Notes under the pieces: generated by a model
Database searches by the model: none
What the model was told of the DNA's origin: nothing
The model's input: the letters and a program-made list of their open reading frames with translations, nothing else
Assembly: GCA_016288155.1 (NCBI GenBank)
Contig: JAEEYP010000078.1
Coordinates: 1-60,490 of the forward strand
Source of the DNA: Clostridiales bacterium
GTDB lineage: Bacteria; Bacillota; Clostridia; Oscillospirales; CAG-272
Length of the DNA stretch: 60,490 bases
Reading direction: 5' to 3'
Translations under genes and position numbers: made by a program
Shown here: piece by piece, positions 8,717-18,294 of the stretch
Layout: the number at the start of each line of letters is the position of its first letter
Numbering within the stretch: the stretch's first letter is position 1

Positions 8717-8745
8717 TTGACGGAGGCGCCGTGATATGCTATAAT
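8717..8745 (+). promoter_or_regulatory. Sigma-A type promoter with extended -10
   Basis: TTGACG (8717-8722), 17 bases, TATAAT (8740-8745), preceded by TGC (extended -10). It lies about 41 bases before the start of the SLH/M15 gene. Confidence 0.82.
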
Positions 8746-8786
8746 ACATCCATCCCCGCAGGGAAGATAGATCGAGGTGACCGCCC

Positions 8787-9992
8787 ATGAAAAAACACTT
8801 TCCCGCCGTCCTTGCCGCGCTGCTTCTCGCGGCGGCGTTTTTGTGCCCGCACGTCACGCCGTCTCCGACGGCCGCCGCGCCGGAGGGGGCGCTCCCCTTC
8901 ACCGACGTCGCCGACGGCGACTGGTTTTACGGCGACGTGCTCGCCGCCTGGCAGAAGGGACTGATCCACGGGATCACGCCGACGCGCTACGTGCCCGAGG
9001 GCACGCTCTCCTACGCGGAGGCGGTCAAGCTGGCGGCGGCGGTGCATCAGCTCTGCGCCGAGGGGAGCGTAACGATCCCCGCCGTCGAGGGAAGCGAATG
9101 GTATCTGCCGTACGCCGACTACTGCCGGGCGCACGGGATCCCCGTCGGCGCGGACGGATGGAACGACGCGATCCTCCGCTGGCGCTTCATGGAGCTCTTC
9201 GCGGCGGCGCTCCCGCCGGAGACGGACTTCCCGAACGATATCCCGGACGGCGCGATCCCCGATCTCGACGGCGTGCCGGAGAACGGCCGCGCCGCCGTGT
9301 ACCGGCTCTACCGGGCGGGCGTCGTACAGGGGATGGACGGCGATCACGCCTGCGCGCCGATGCAGACGATCACCCGCGCGGAGGCTGCCGCGATCCTGAC
9401 GCGGATGACGGACGGGAACGCGCGCATCCGCTTCACGATGCTCCCTCCCGGACCGCAGATCGAGGTCAGGGACGGCGTAACCTACGTGAACGGGATCCTC
9501 ATCGTGAACAAGACCTATTCCCTGCCGCCGGAATACGATCCCGGCGGGCTGCTCGCCGAATGCGCCGCCGCCTACCGCGCGCTCTGCGAAGGCGCGAAGG
9601 CGGAAGGGCTTTTGATATACGCCGTTTCCGGCTACCGCTCCTACGCGTTCCAGAAGCAGCTGTACGCGAACTACGCCGCGCGGGACGGCTACGCTCTGGC
9701 GGACCGCTATTCGGCGCGCGCCGGACATTCCGAGCACCAGACCGGACTTGCGATCGACGTCAACAGCGTGCTGCGCAGCTTTGCGAACACGGCGGAGGGC
9801 AAATGGCTGGCGGCGCACTGCCATGAATACGGCTTCATCCTTCGTTACCCGGAGGGGAAAGAAGACGTCACGGGCTTCATGTACGAGCCGTGGCACATCC
9901 GCTATCTCGGCGTCGAGACGGCGACGCGCGTCGCCGCGAGCGGGCTGACGCTCGAGGAATATCTGGGCATCACCTCCGTCTACGCGGACTGA
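8787..9992 (+). CDS. SLH-domain D-Ala-D-Ala carboxypeptidase (M15B, VanY-like)
   Basis: A 401-residue exported protein: signal peptide to about residue 30, then three SLH-like segments (about 37-86, 100-148, 163-210) that would bind secondary cell-wall polymer. A C-terminal M15B peptidase domain (about 240-390) follows. The catalytic set is complete: SGYRS (281-285), the zinc motif GHSEHQTGLAIDV with His317 and Asp324, and EPWH with Glu367 and His370. The enzyme should trim the terminal D-Ala of peptidoglycan stem peptides. It is a single-gene unit with its own promoter and terminator. Confidence 0.88.
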   Translation: MKKHFPAVLAALLLAAAFLCPHVTPSPTAAAPEGALPFTDVADGDWFYGDVLAAWQKGLIHGITPTRYVPEGTLSYAEAVKLAAAVHQLCAEGSVTIPAVEGSEWYLPYADYCRAHGIPVGADGWNDAILRWRFMELFAAALPPETDFPNDIPDGAIPDLDGVPENGRAAVYRLYRAGVVQGMDGDHACAPMQTITRAEAAAILTRMTDGNARIRFTMLPPGPQIEVRDGVTYVNGILIVNKTYSLPPEYDPGGLLAECAAAYRALCEGAKAEGLLIYAVSGYRSYAFQKQLYANYAARDGYALADRYSARAGHSEHQTGLAIDVNSVLRSFANTAEGKWLAAHCHEYGFILRYPEGKEDVTGFMYEPWHIRYLGVETATRVAASGLTLEEYLGITSVYAD

Positions 9993-10029
9993 AAACTCCC
10001 GGACAGCGGTCGCTGTCCGGGAGTTTTTT
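9993..10029. terminator. Strong bidirectional terminator
   Basis: A perfect 16-bp stem (9993-10008 with 10011-10026) followed by T6 on the plus strand, and by a shorter TTTT on the minus strand. It lies between the SLH/M15 gene and the last gene of the six-paralogue array, and can end both transcripts. Confidence 0.9.
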
Positions 10030-10042
10030 GTTTTTCCGCTTA

Positions 10043-12718
10043 TTATGCAAGCGTCACGGTCACGTGATAGACGTCGTTGTCCGTCCCGTACACGAGGCAG
10101 TCGACGACATCGTCCCGCACCGAGCCGCCGCGCGGTCCGCTGACCGAGAACGATTCCGCCGTGAAATCGCCGATCGGCCGCGACGCGGCGAGTGTCCAGC
10201 CGACACCGTCCTCGCGGTACACGTCGATCCGCGCGCCCGCCTCGCCGACGCTGCAGACGAGCAGATACTTTGACCCGTCCGCCGTCTGCGCCATGCGGAC
10301 GGCCGCCTCCTTCGTCAATCCTTCGATCCCGAGTTCCCCGCTCGAAACGAGCGCCGTTCCGTCGTACACCGCATGGATATGCTTCAGCGTCTTTGTGATA
10401 AGCGCCGGATCGGCACGCCGTTCCGTATCATTGAAATCGAAATGATACGCCGTATAGAACACGTGCAGCCGTCCGTCCGCGTCCACGTACGCGTCGCCGC
10501 AGTCGGCGGCGTCGACGACGGACCAGATCCCCCGTCCGCCCTCCGCCTCGTACGGCGGCTCGAGTTCGACGCACTGCACCGTATCCCCGGCGAGATCCGG
10601 GATATAGAAAAGCATGAGCGAATCGGCGATCTCGTCCGTACGCCCGCGGTAGGTGAGCGCCGCGGGCAGCGGGGAGGTGAACTTCGTCTCCCGCCGCACG
10701 GTAAGGTACTCGACGCCGTCCGCGTCTTTCTCCCCCCGATAATCGGTGACGATGGGGCGGCCGACGATCCTCGTACCGACGAGATACGCCCCGCCCCGTC
10801 CGTCGGCGAGCGTGAACAGCCGCGTATAGACGTCCGGGATCGGACGGTCGAACACGAACGTTCTGCGCGACGCCTCCTCCGGCATCCCGTCCGCGCGGAG
10901 AGGATACCCGGTCAGCGTGAAGGGATTCGTATTCATGGCGTACAGCGCATATCCGCCGCCGTCCCCGGCGAGGAGATCGATCTGCTGCACAAGCGTTCCG
11001 TCGTCCGCCTCGCCGACACAGCGCTCCGTCACCGTGCCGCGCGCCGGATCGACGACGTATTCCCGGAAGCCGTCCGGTGTGCAGACGGCGATCATCCCGT
11101 CCGGGGTACGGTACATCGTCAGATACCGGTCCTGCCGCGACACGTAACCGCCGCAGAAGAGAACCTTCGCGCCCCCCTCATCGAGCCGGACAATGCAGAA
11201 ATCCTCCCGCTGTCCGTCATACGAATACGTGAGATCCCCGACGGTATGATCGTACGTGAACGCGGCGTACGCGCCGTGTTCCGTGCGCACGATCTTCGTC
11301 GTGTGGGCGGAGCTGAACGCGCGCCGGTCGAGGCGATGATCGACGCAAAGACCGTATTCCCCGAGTACGTCCACCGCCGGCGTCATCGAGTAATCTTCAA
11401 GCGACAGCGTGAAGGTATACACCGTATTCCCTCCTCCGCCGCCCGCGCGGGACTTGCCGTAAAAGAAGCAGCTCACGGTACCGTCCTGCGTCGATCCGTC
11501 GCGCACCGCGCTGATGCAGGAGGAGCCCGCCCTGATCCCGTCGCGCAGAGGGAGCGTCTTCACGTGGATCCACGTCCTGCCGAGCGCGTCCTGCGCCCGC
11601 CAGCTCCCGATCCGCGTCCCGTCCCGATCGAGGATGAACAGGATCATGTACAGCGTTCCGTCCGTCCCCTGCGTGACGAACGGCTTGCATCCCGTGTCCT
11701 CTTCCCCCGCGAAAGGGATCCGTTCGTTGAAAACGCATTCCATGCCGCGGTAGACCGCGTGGCGGTACTGCCTGTCCGAATCGAGGTCCGGCTGTCTGCC
11801 GGAAAGATCGTACAGGGAATACAGATACGTCACGTGGAGATACCCGTCCGCGTCCAGGAAGACGCTGCCGCTCTGGTTGTTCGTGATGCACGACCAGATC
11901 CCCTCTCCTCCGCGTTCCGAGTACGCCGCGTGGATCGTCGTATACGTCACGTTCTCCGGCGAGGTCAGATCGGGAATATGGAAAAGGCGCAGTTCGTCCC
12001 AAAGATATTTGTTCTCCCCCGCGTCCCGGAGCTTCGGCTCCAGATCCACCACGTCGTCCCGCTCGCCGACGATATAGGCGCCGCCGTTTCCGTCGGGGAA
12101 CGGGAACAGATAGCAGTGACGGCGGATCCCTTCGATCCTTTTGTACAGAGCCGGGCAGGACCACGTCTTCGTCTCCATGTCGAAGGTGAACCATGAGAGC
12201 AGGAAATCGCCGGAACCGAGACCGCTCGCGCAGAAGGCGTACAGTCTGCGGCGGGCAAAATCGAACATGACCTGCGTATATTTCGAGAACCCGGCGTCGC
12301 AGGCAAATCCGGACCTTGCCGCGTACTCCGTCACCGCGTCCGTATCCCGGTCGAAGAGATACACGCTCAGCGTTTCCGGGCAGCAGACGGTGACGACGAC
12401 ATCGCCGCCCGTATCCTGTCCGATATTGACGAGGGGCGTGGAATGGTCCGCCAGATATTCACCGCAGTACAGGATGACGGCGCGGTCGTCCGGGCCGATC
12501 TTCGCCACGTAAAACTTGGCGGTGTGGGATTCGTAGCCGAAGTCCGTGACGAACGCCGTGTACGTTCCGCGCGCCGTGTGGACGACGCGCATCTGCTGCC
12601 CGCCGTGAGAGGCGTTGTAGGGGCGGCCGGTATGCGTGTTCGTCCGCATCCCGATCCCGGCGAGGACGCTCTCCGCCGCGGAAACGGAGGGGGGGACGAT
12701 CTTCCGCTTTTTCTCCAT
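10043..12718 (-). CDS. Duplicated-propeller paralogue A (no signal peptide)
   Basis: An 891-residue member of the six-gene family, last in transcription order. It starts with a basic 'MEKKRKIVPP', so it is predicted to stay in the cytoplasm. Unit 1 spans about 20-445 and unit 2 about 455-891. Matching landmarks are 'MRVVHTARGTYTAF' (43-56) and 'HTTKIVRTE' (472-480); 'LFHIPDL' (245-251) and 'LFYIPDL'; 'DADGYLHV' (289-296) and 'DADGRLHV'; and 'RDGSTQDGTVSC' and 'RGGSVRDDVVDC'. 'RAQDALGRTW' (374-383) resembles a bacterial neuraminidase Asp-box with one extra residue. GGGAGGAGAA precedes the ATG. I infer beta-propellers; no catalytic residues can be assigned. Confidence 0.72.
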   Translation of the reverse strand: MEKKRKIVPPSVSAAESVLAGIGMRTNTHTGRPYNASHGGQQMRVVHTARGTYTAFVTDFGYESHTAKFYVAKIGPDDRAVILYCGEYLADHSTPLVNIGQDTGGDVVVTVCCPETLSVYLFDRDTDAVTEYAARSGFACDAGFSKYTQVMFDFARRRLYAFCASGLGSGDFLLSWFTFDMETKTWSCPALYKRIEGIRRHCYLFPFPDGNGGAYIVGERDDVVDLEPKLRDAGENKYLWDELRLFHIPDLTSPENVTYTTIHAAYSERGGEGIWSCITNNQSGSVFLDADGYLHVTYLYSLYDLSGRQPDLDSDRQYRHAVYRGMECVFNERIPFAGEEDTGCKPFVTQGTDGTLYMILFILDRDGTRIGSWRAQDALGRTWIHVKTLPLRDGIRAGSSCISAVRDGSTQDGTVSCFFYGKSRAGGGGGNTVYTFTLSLEDYSMTPAVDVLGEYGLCVDHRLDRRAFSSAHTTKIVRTEHGAYAAFTYDHTVGDLTYSYDGQREDFCIVRLDEGGAKVLFCGGYVSRQDRYLTMYRTPDGMIAVCTPDGFREYVVDPARGTVTERCVGEADDGTLVQQIDLLAGDGGGYALYAMNTNPFTLTGYPLRADGMPEEASRRTFVFDRPIPDVYTRLFTLADGRGGAYLVGTRIVGRPIVTDYRGEKDADGVEYLTVRRETKFTSPLPAALTYRGRTDEIADSLMLFYIPDLAGDTVQCVELEPPYEAEGGRGIWSVVDAADCGDAYVDADGRLHVFYTAYHFDFNDTERRADPALITKTLKHIHAVYDGTALVSSGELGIEGLTKEAAVRMAQTADGSKYLLVCSVGEAGARIDVYREDGVGWTLAASRPIGDFTAESFSVSGPRGGSVRDDVVDCLVYGTDNDVYHVTVTLA

Positions 12719-12735
12719 ATCCGTTCTCCTCCCGC

Positions 12736-15576
12736 TTATTTCAGAAACGTCACGGTCACGTGATAGACGTCGTTGTCCGTCCCGTACACGAGGCAGTCGA
12801 CGGTGCCGTCCTCGACCGATCCGCCGCGCGGAGAACTGACCGAGAACGATTCGGCGGTGAAGTCGCCGATCGGCTGCGACGCCGTCAGCGCCCAGCCGTC
12901 CTCCGTCTCAAAGTACACGTCGATCTGTGTGTCTTCCTCGCCGAGGCGGCAGACGAGCAGGAACATCGTGCCGTCCGCCGTCTGCGCCATGCGGATCGCG
13001 GGACGCCGGATATAGTCGTTGTTCCGCGACGAATTGAAAAGCTGCATCATGCCGGCGGCGGTCTCCTTCGTCACGCCGACGAGCTCCAGCTCCTCGGTGG
13101 AAACGAGCGCCGTACCGTCGTACACCGCGTGGATGTGCTTCAGCGTGTCCGCGATCAGCGCCGGATTGCCGCGCCGGTCGGCGTCGTCGAAATCGAAACG
13201 GTATACCGCGTAGATCACGTGCAGCTTCCCGTCGGCGTCGACGTACACGTCGCCGCTCTCCGACACGTCGACGACGGACCAGATGCCGTCTCCGCCCTCG
13301 GCCTCGTACGGCGGTTGGACCGTGACGCATTTGACCTCGTTCCCGCCGAGATCCGGAATATAGAACAGTTCCACGGAATCCTTGAACGTCCGCGTGCGTC
13401 CGTTGTAGGAAAGCCCCTCCGGGATCGGAGAAGAATACACATTCTCCCGCGGGTATACCGTGACGGTATAGCCTCTTTCGTCGCGGATCGTTTCCGCAGG
13501 CAGCACGTCGGGGACGCCGCAGACTCTCGTCCCGACGAGGTACGCGCCGCCGTGGCCGTTATACAGCATATAAAGATCGTCCAGGCGGCCGCTTACCGCC
13601 GCATCGAAAACGTACTCTTTATCTTTGTCCGTCTGTTTCTGCAAAATCCGGTGCTTCTGCAGATCCTGATCCGACGAGAGCGTGTTCCCCGTCAGTACAT
13701 AGGGATTCGTTTTCGGATGGAAGAAGACGTACGTCTCACCCTTCTCGGTATCGACGAGGAAGTCCGTCTCCTGCCGCTCCTTTCTTTTTCTCCTCTCCAT
13801 CATCCAATCCTCCGCCTCATCCGTGTCCGGATCGATGACGTATATTTCGCAGCCGTCCGGCACGCTGACGCAGATCCTGCCGTCCGACAGCCTCTGCATG
13901 CTCAGGTACGCGTCCTGCCGGGAAGCATACTCTCCGGAATACAGGATCTTTGTACGGCCGCCGTCTTCTATTTTGACGATATGGAACTGTTCCGCGTCTC
14001 CATACACGTAATTGTACACGAACGCCGCGTACGTTCCCTTTTCTGTGCGGATGATCTTCGTCGGGTGGGAATCGCGGTAGGCGCGGGTATCCATCATATG
14101 GTCCTGCGACAGATCGAATCCCTCGAACACGTCCACGGGATCGGAACAGCTGTAATCGTCCAGAGAGATCGTGAACACGTGAACGGTATCGGGAGGAGCA
14201 TAACTGTAGACGAACCCGCTCACGACGTTGTCCTGCGTCGAGCCGTCGCGCGGACTGCTCATGGAATACGCCGTGCCGTCCTTCCCCGTGGAAAGGACCG
14301 TCACCGGCGTCCACGTCTTCCCGAGCGGATCCTCCGCCCGGTAGATTTCCACGTTGTCCGTCAATCTGTTCGCGCAGAATACGATCATGTACAAAGCCCC
14401 GTCCGTCTTCTGCGCAAGGAGCGGCTTGAAAACGTTGTAACCGGCGTTCCCGTCAAGAAAGCCGAGCTGCTCGTTGTACACGCATTCCATTCCCTTATAG
14501 ATCGCGTGGCGGTACTGGTATTCGATCCCGCCGCCGCCGAGCGTATACGTGACGTGCAGATAGCCGTCGGCGTCCATGAAGGCGCCGCCGCTGTGCCCCA
14601 TCGTCGCAAACGACCAGTCTCCCTCGTGACCGTGCTCCCTGTACGCTTCCTGGATCGTCGTCCAGGTGATGTTTTCCGGCGCGGTCAGATCGGGGATGTA
14701 AAAGAGCCGGAGCTCATCAAACAGCCATTTGCTGTCTCCCTGGTAGTCCTTCTCCAGCGTCCCGAGGTCGTCCCGCTCGGCGACGATGTATGCGCCTCCG
14801 CTGCCGTCCGGAAACGGATAAGCGTAACAATGCCGACGGACGCCCTCGATCCACTTATAGGTGCTGGTCTCCGTCCATCGGCCGCTTTCCATATCGAACG
14901 TGAACCATTCGAGCAGAAAATCGCCCGTACCGGCGCCGCCGAAGCAGAACACGTAGATTTTCCGGCCGGCAAAATCGAACATCGTCTGCTGATACCCGGG
15001 GGCCTGACCGTCGCCGTGACGCGTGTCCCCCGTGCTGGCAAATACGAGGGGCGACGTGTACTCCGTCATCGCATCCGTATCGTGATCGAACACGTACACG
15101 CTCAGCGTTTCCCCGCAGCCGAGAGCGACCACGACGTCGCCGTTCAGATCCTGCCCGATATTGACCGGCGTCGTTCCGCCGGCAGGGTAGTATTCTCCCG
15201 TATACAAAAGCGTGACACAGCCCTCGTTATCCGCCTTCATGACGACGAAGATCCCGGTCCCCGTCTGACTCTCGAAATCCGTGACGAAGGCAGTGTACGT
15301 GCCGCGTTCCGTGTGGACGACGCGCATCTGCTGTCCGCCGTGGTACGCCGGGTAGGCCTCTTCCCTGTTCAGATTTGTCCGCAGATCGTTCGCTTTGAGG
15401 AGGCTCGCCGCCTCGGAGACGGTGATCTCATACCCGGACGGAACGAGCGCCGGTGCGGGCGCCGTGCCGCCGGGATTGTCCGTCGGCGAGGTGCCGTTCG
15501 TCGAGCAGGCGGCGAGCGCGGCGAGGAGCGTCGGCGCAAGAAGGGCGGTCAGTGCAAGTGTAAGGATCCGCTTCAT
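12736..15576 (-). CDS. Duplicated-propeller paralogue B (lipoprotein)
   Basis: A 946-residue member with a lipoprotein signal (LAAC, Cys24) and a short Thr/Pro/Gly linker before the 'SEAASLLKANDLRTN' helix that opens each family member. Both units are complete. The second carries a charged insertion, 'MMERRKRKERQETD', not seen in A, C or D but echoed in E. The Asp-box-like site is 'RAEDPLGKTW'. The 5' junction with the next gene in transcription order (paralogue C) is almost identical to that of E with F. It is followed after 17 bases by A. Predicted to sit on the outer face of the membrane; ligand unknown. Confidence 0.72.
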   Translation of the reverse strand: MKRILTLALTALLAPTLLAALAACSTNGTSPTDNPGGTAPAPALVPSGYEITVSEAASLLKANDLRTNLNREEAYPAYHGGQQMRVVHTERGTYTAFVTDFESQTGTGIFVVMKADNEGCVTLLYTGEYYPAGGTTPVNIGQDLNGDVVVALGCGETLSVYVFDHDTDAMTEYTSPLVFASTGDTRHGDGQAPGYQQTMFDFAGRKIYVFCFGGAGTGDFLLEWFTFDMESGRWTETSTYKWIEGVRRHCYAYPFPDGSGGAYIVAERDDLGTLEKDYQGDSKWLFDELRLFYIPDLTAPENITWTTIQEAYREHGHEGDWSFATMGHSGGAFMDADGYLHVTYTLGGGGIEYQYRHAIYKGMECVYNEQLGFLDGNAGYNVFKPLLAQKTDGALYMIVFCANRLTDNVEIYRAEDPLGKTWTPVTVLSTGKDGTAYSMSSPRDGSTQDNVVSGFVYSYAPPDTVHVFTISLDDYSCSDPVDVFEGFDLSQDHMMDTRAYRDSHPTKIIRTEKGTYAAFVYNYVYGDAEQFHIVKIEDGGRTKILYSGEYASRQDAYLSMQRLSDGRICVSVPDGCEIYVIDPDTDEAEDWMMERRKRKERQETDFLVDTEKGETYVFFHPKTNPYVLTGNTLSSDQDLQKHRILQKQTDKDKEYVFDAAVSGRLDDLYMLYNGHGGAYLVGTRVCGVPDVLPAETIRDERGYTVTVYPRENVYSSPIPEGLSYNGRTRTFKDSVELFYIPDLGGNEVKCVTVQPPYEAEGGDGIWSVVDVSESGDVYVDADGKLHVIYAVYRFDFDDADRRGNPALIADTLKHIHAVYDGTALVSTEELELVGVTKETAAGMMQLFNSSRNNDYIRRPAIRMAQTADGTMFLLVCRLGEEDTQIDVYFETEDGWALTASQPIGDFTAESFSVSSPRGGSVEDGTVDCLVYGTDNDVYHVTVTFLK

Positions 15577-15609
15577 GGTCTTATTCTCCTTGTGTGGGAT
15601 TTGATATGG

Positions 15610-18261
15610 TTATTGTGCAAACGTCACGGTCACGTGATAGACGTCGTTGTCCGTACCGTAGACGAGGCAGTCGACGGTGCCGTCCTCGACCGATCCGCCG
15701 CGCGGTCCGCTGACCGAAAACGATTCGGCGGTGAAAGAGCCGAGCGGCTGCGACGCCGTCAGCGCCCAGCCGTCCGCCGTCTCGGCATACACGTCGATCT
15801 GCGCGCCCGCCTGTTGCAGATCACAGACGAGCAGGTATTTCGTGCCGTCCGCCGTCTGCGCCATGCGGACGGAGGAATCCTTCGTCAGTCCGGCGATGCC
15901 GAGCTCCCCGCTCGAGACGAGCGTCGCGCCGTCATAGATCGCGTGCATATGCTTCAGCGTCCGGGCGACGAGCGCCGGGTTCCCGGGGCGCTCCGCATCG
16001 TTGAAACCGAAGTGATACGCCGTGTAGAATACGTGCAGTTTTCCGTCGGCATCGAGATAGGCGTCGCCGCGGTCCGCCGCGTCGACGACGGACCAGACGC
16101 CCCGGGCGCCCTCCGCCTCGTACGGCGGCTCGAGCTCGACGCAGCGCACCGCATCCCCGGCGAGATCCGGGATATAGAACAGCATGAGCGAATCGGCGAT
16201 CGTCTTCGTGTATCCGCTGTAGGTGAGCGCCGCGGGAAGCGGGGAGGTGTAGCGCGCCTCCCGCGTCACGGCGAGGCGGAAGCTGCCGTCCGCTTCGTAC
16301 CGTCTTTTGCGGTCGGTGATAACGGGGCGTCCGATCACTCTCGTACCGACGAGATACGCCCCCGCCTTCCCGTCGGAAAGCGTATACAGACCGGTATAGA
16401 CGTCCGGGATCGTGCGATCGAAAACGTACGCCTTCGGTACGCCGAAGGGCATCCCGTCCGCACAGATGCGGTATCCGGTCAGCGTAAAGGGATTCGTATT
16501 CATACAGCACAGCGCGTATTCCGTACCGTTCGCGGCGATGATATCCGTCTGCTGCCGCACAGCCGACGCGCCGCCCGCCGCGATCCGTTCCCTCACCGTG
16601 CCGCTCTCCGGGTCGACGGTGATCGCCGTGTCCCCGTCCGGCGGACAGACGACGATCTTTCCGCCGTCCGTACGCCGCATCGTCAGATATCGGTTCTGCC
16701 GCGAGACGTAGCTGCCGGAATACAGGACCTTCGTTCCCTCGCCGCCGATGCGGACGACGTGGTATTCTTCCTTCTTGTTTTCATAGTCCCAGGTATCGTA
16801 GGTGCGCGGGCCGAAGACGTAATTGTACGTGAACGCGGCGTACGCTCCCTTCTCCGTGTGCACGATCTTCGTCGTGTGGGCGGAGTTGTACGCGCGCCGG
16901 TCATGGCGCGGCTCGGTGACGAGATCATATTCCTTGAGGAGGTCCGCCGCCGGAGTCACGGTGTGATCCTTCAGCGACAGCGTAAAGGCATACGCCGTGC
17001 AGCGTACATTCCGTTCGTCGTTCCCGTAGAAGAAGCAGCTGAGGACGTCGTCCTGCACGGAGCCGTTCCTCGCCTCGCTGATCGAAAAGGATTTCACGAG
17101 CAGCCCCTCCGGGATGCGGACGGTCGCCTCCGGCTTCCATTCTCTGCCGAGCGTGTCCTGTGCGCGGTAGATCCCGATCGGCGCGGCGCCCTCCCGCGCC
17201 CACTGCGTGCAAACGATCATATACAGCGTCCCGTCCGCCGCCTGCGTGACGAGCGGTCTGCACCCCGTGCCCCCTTCTCCCGCGAAGGGGATCCGCTCGT
17301 TGAACACGCATTCCATGCCGCGGTAGACCGCGTGACGGTAATGATAGTCCTGATCGAGATCGGGGTGCTTGCCGGAGAGGTCGTACAGACAATACAGATA
17401 CGTCACGTGGAGATATCCGTCCGCGTCCATGAAGACGCCGCCGCACTGGTTGTTCGTGATGGACGACCAGATCCCTTCCGCTCCGCGTTCCGAGTACGCC
17501 TCGTGGATCGCCGTATACGTGACGTTCTCCGTCGAGGTCAGATCCGGGATATGGAAGAGCCGCAGCTCGTCCCACAGATACTTGTGCTCCCCCGTATCCC
17601 GGAGCTTCTCCTCCAGTTTGACCGTGTCGTCCCGCTCGGCGACGAAATACGCGCCGCCGCAGCCGTCCGGGAATGGATACAGATAGCAGTGCCGCCGGAT
17701 CCCCTCCATCTTCTTGACGAAGGCGGGGGCGGACCACTGCTTTTTTTCCAGATCGAAGAGGAACCACGACAGGATGAAGTCGCCGGTGCGGACGTCGCTC
17801 TCATAGAAGGCGCAGATCCTGCGGCGGGCAAAGTCGAACAGGACCGCCGAATATCCGCCGGAGCAGAAGAACGCGCCCCGCTCGGTATACTGTGTCACCT
17901 CGTCCGTATCGCGGTCGAAGATATACGCGTTCAGCGTTTCCGGGCCGCATGCGACGACGACGACGTCGCCGGTCACGTCCTGCCCGATATTGAGCAGCAC
18001 CTCGGAGTTGTCCGACATGTACTCGCCGCAGTACAGAAGCGTGACGCGATCCTCGGCGTCGATCTTCACCACGTGAAAGTATTCCCTCTCGAACTCGGTG
18101 ACGACCGCCGCATACGTGCCGCGCGCCGTGCGGACGACGCGCATCTGCTGCCCGCCGTGATACGCCGGAGACGGAAAGCCTTTGTTGATATTCGTGCGCA
18201 GGCCGTTTGCGGCAAGGATGCTTTCCGCTTCGGAGACCGTGATCTTCGTTTTATTCTCCAT
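15610..18261 (-). CDS. Duplicated-propeller paralogue C (no signal peptide)
   Basis: An 883-residue member without a signal peptide. The start at 18261 (MENKTKITVSEAES) is preferred to an in-frame ATG at 18285 because GGAGGAT sits 5-6 bases upstream and the longer form would begin inside that site. The closest relatives by eye are A and D: all three share 'LSGxxPDL' after the first 'LHVTYLY' strand, and 'MNT(N/D)PFTLTG' in unit 2. The Asp-box-like site is 'RAQDTLGREW'. The gene lies between D and B with short gaps, so cytoplasmic and surface versions are made from the same run. Confidence 0.72.
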   Translation of the reverse strand: MENKTKITVSEAESILAANGLRTNINKGFPSPAYHGGQQMRVVRTARGTYAAVVTEFEREYFHVVKIDAEDRVTLLYCGEYMSDNSEVLLNIGQDVTGDVVVVACGPETLNAYIFDRDTDEVTQYTERGAFFCSGGYSAVLFDFARRRICAFYESDVRTGDFILSWFLFDLEKKQWSAPAFVKKMEGIRRHCYLYPFPDGCGGAYFVAERDDTVKLEEKLRDTGEHKYLWDELRLFHIPDLTSTENVTYTAIHEAYSERGAEGIWSSITNNQCGGVFMDADGYLHVTYLYCLYDLSGKHPDLDQDYHYRHAVYRGMECVFNERIPFAGEGGTGCRPLVTQAADGTLYMIVCTQWAREGAAPIGIYRAQDTLGREWKPEATVRIPEGLLVKSFSISEARNGSVQDDVLSCFFYGNDERNVRCTAYAFTLSLKDHTVTPAADLLKEYDLVTEPRHDRRAYNSAHTTKIVHTEKGAYAAFTYNYVFGPRTYDTWDYENKKEEYHVVRIGGEGTKVLYSGSYVSRQNRYLTMRRTDGGKIVVCPPDGDTAITVDPESGTVRERIAAGGASAVRQQTDIIAANGTEYALCCMNTNPFTLTGYRICADGMPFGVPKAYVFDRTIPDVYTGLYTLSDGKAGAYLVGTRVIGRPVITDRKRRYEADGSFRLAVTREARYTSPLPAALTYSGYTKTIADSLMLFYIPDLAGDAVRCVELEPPYEAEGARGVWSVVDAADRGDAYLDADGKLHVFYTAYHFGFNDAERPGNPALVARTLKHMHAIYDGATLVSSGELGIAGLTKDSSVRMAQTADGTKYLLVCDLQQAGAQIDVYAETADGWALTASQPLGSFTAESFSVSGPRGGSVEDGTVDCLVYGTDNDVYHVTVTFAQ

Positions 18262-18294
18262 GAGCGATCCTCCCGATCCTCCCATTCTACGCGC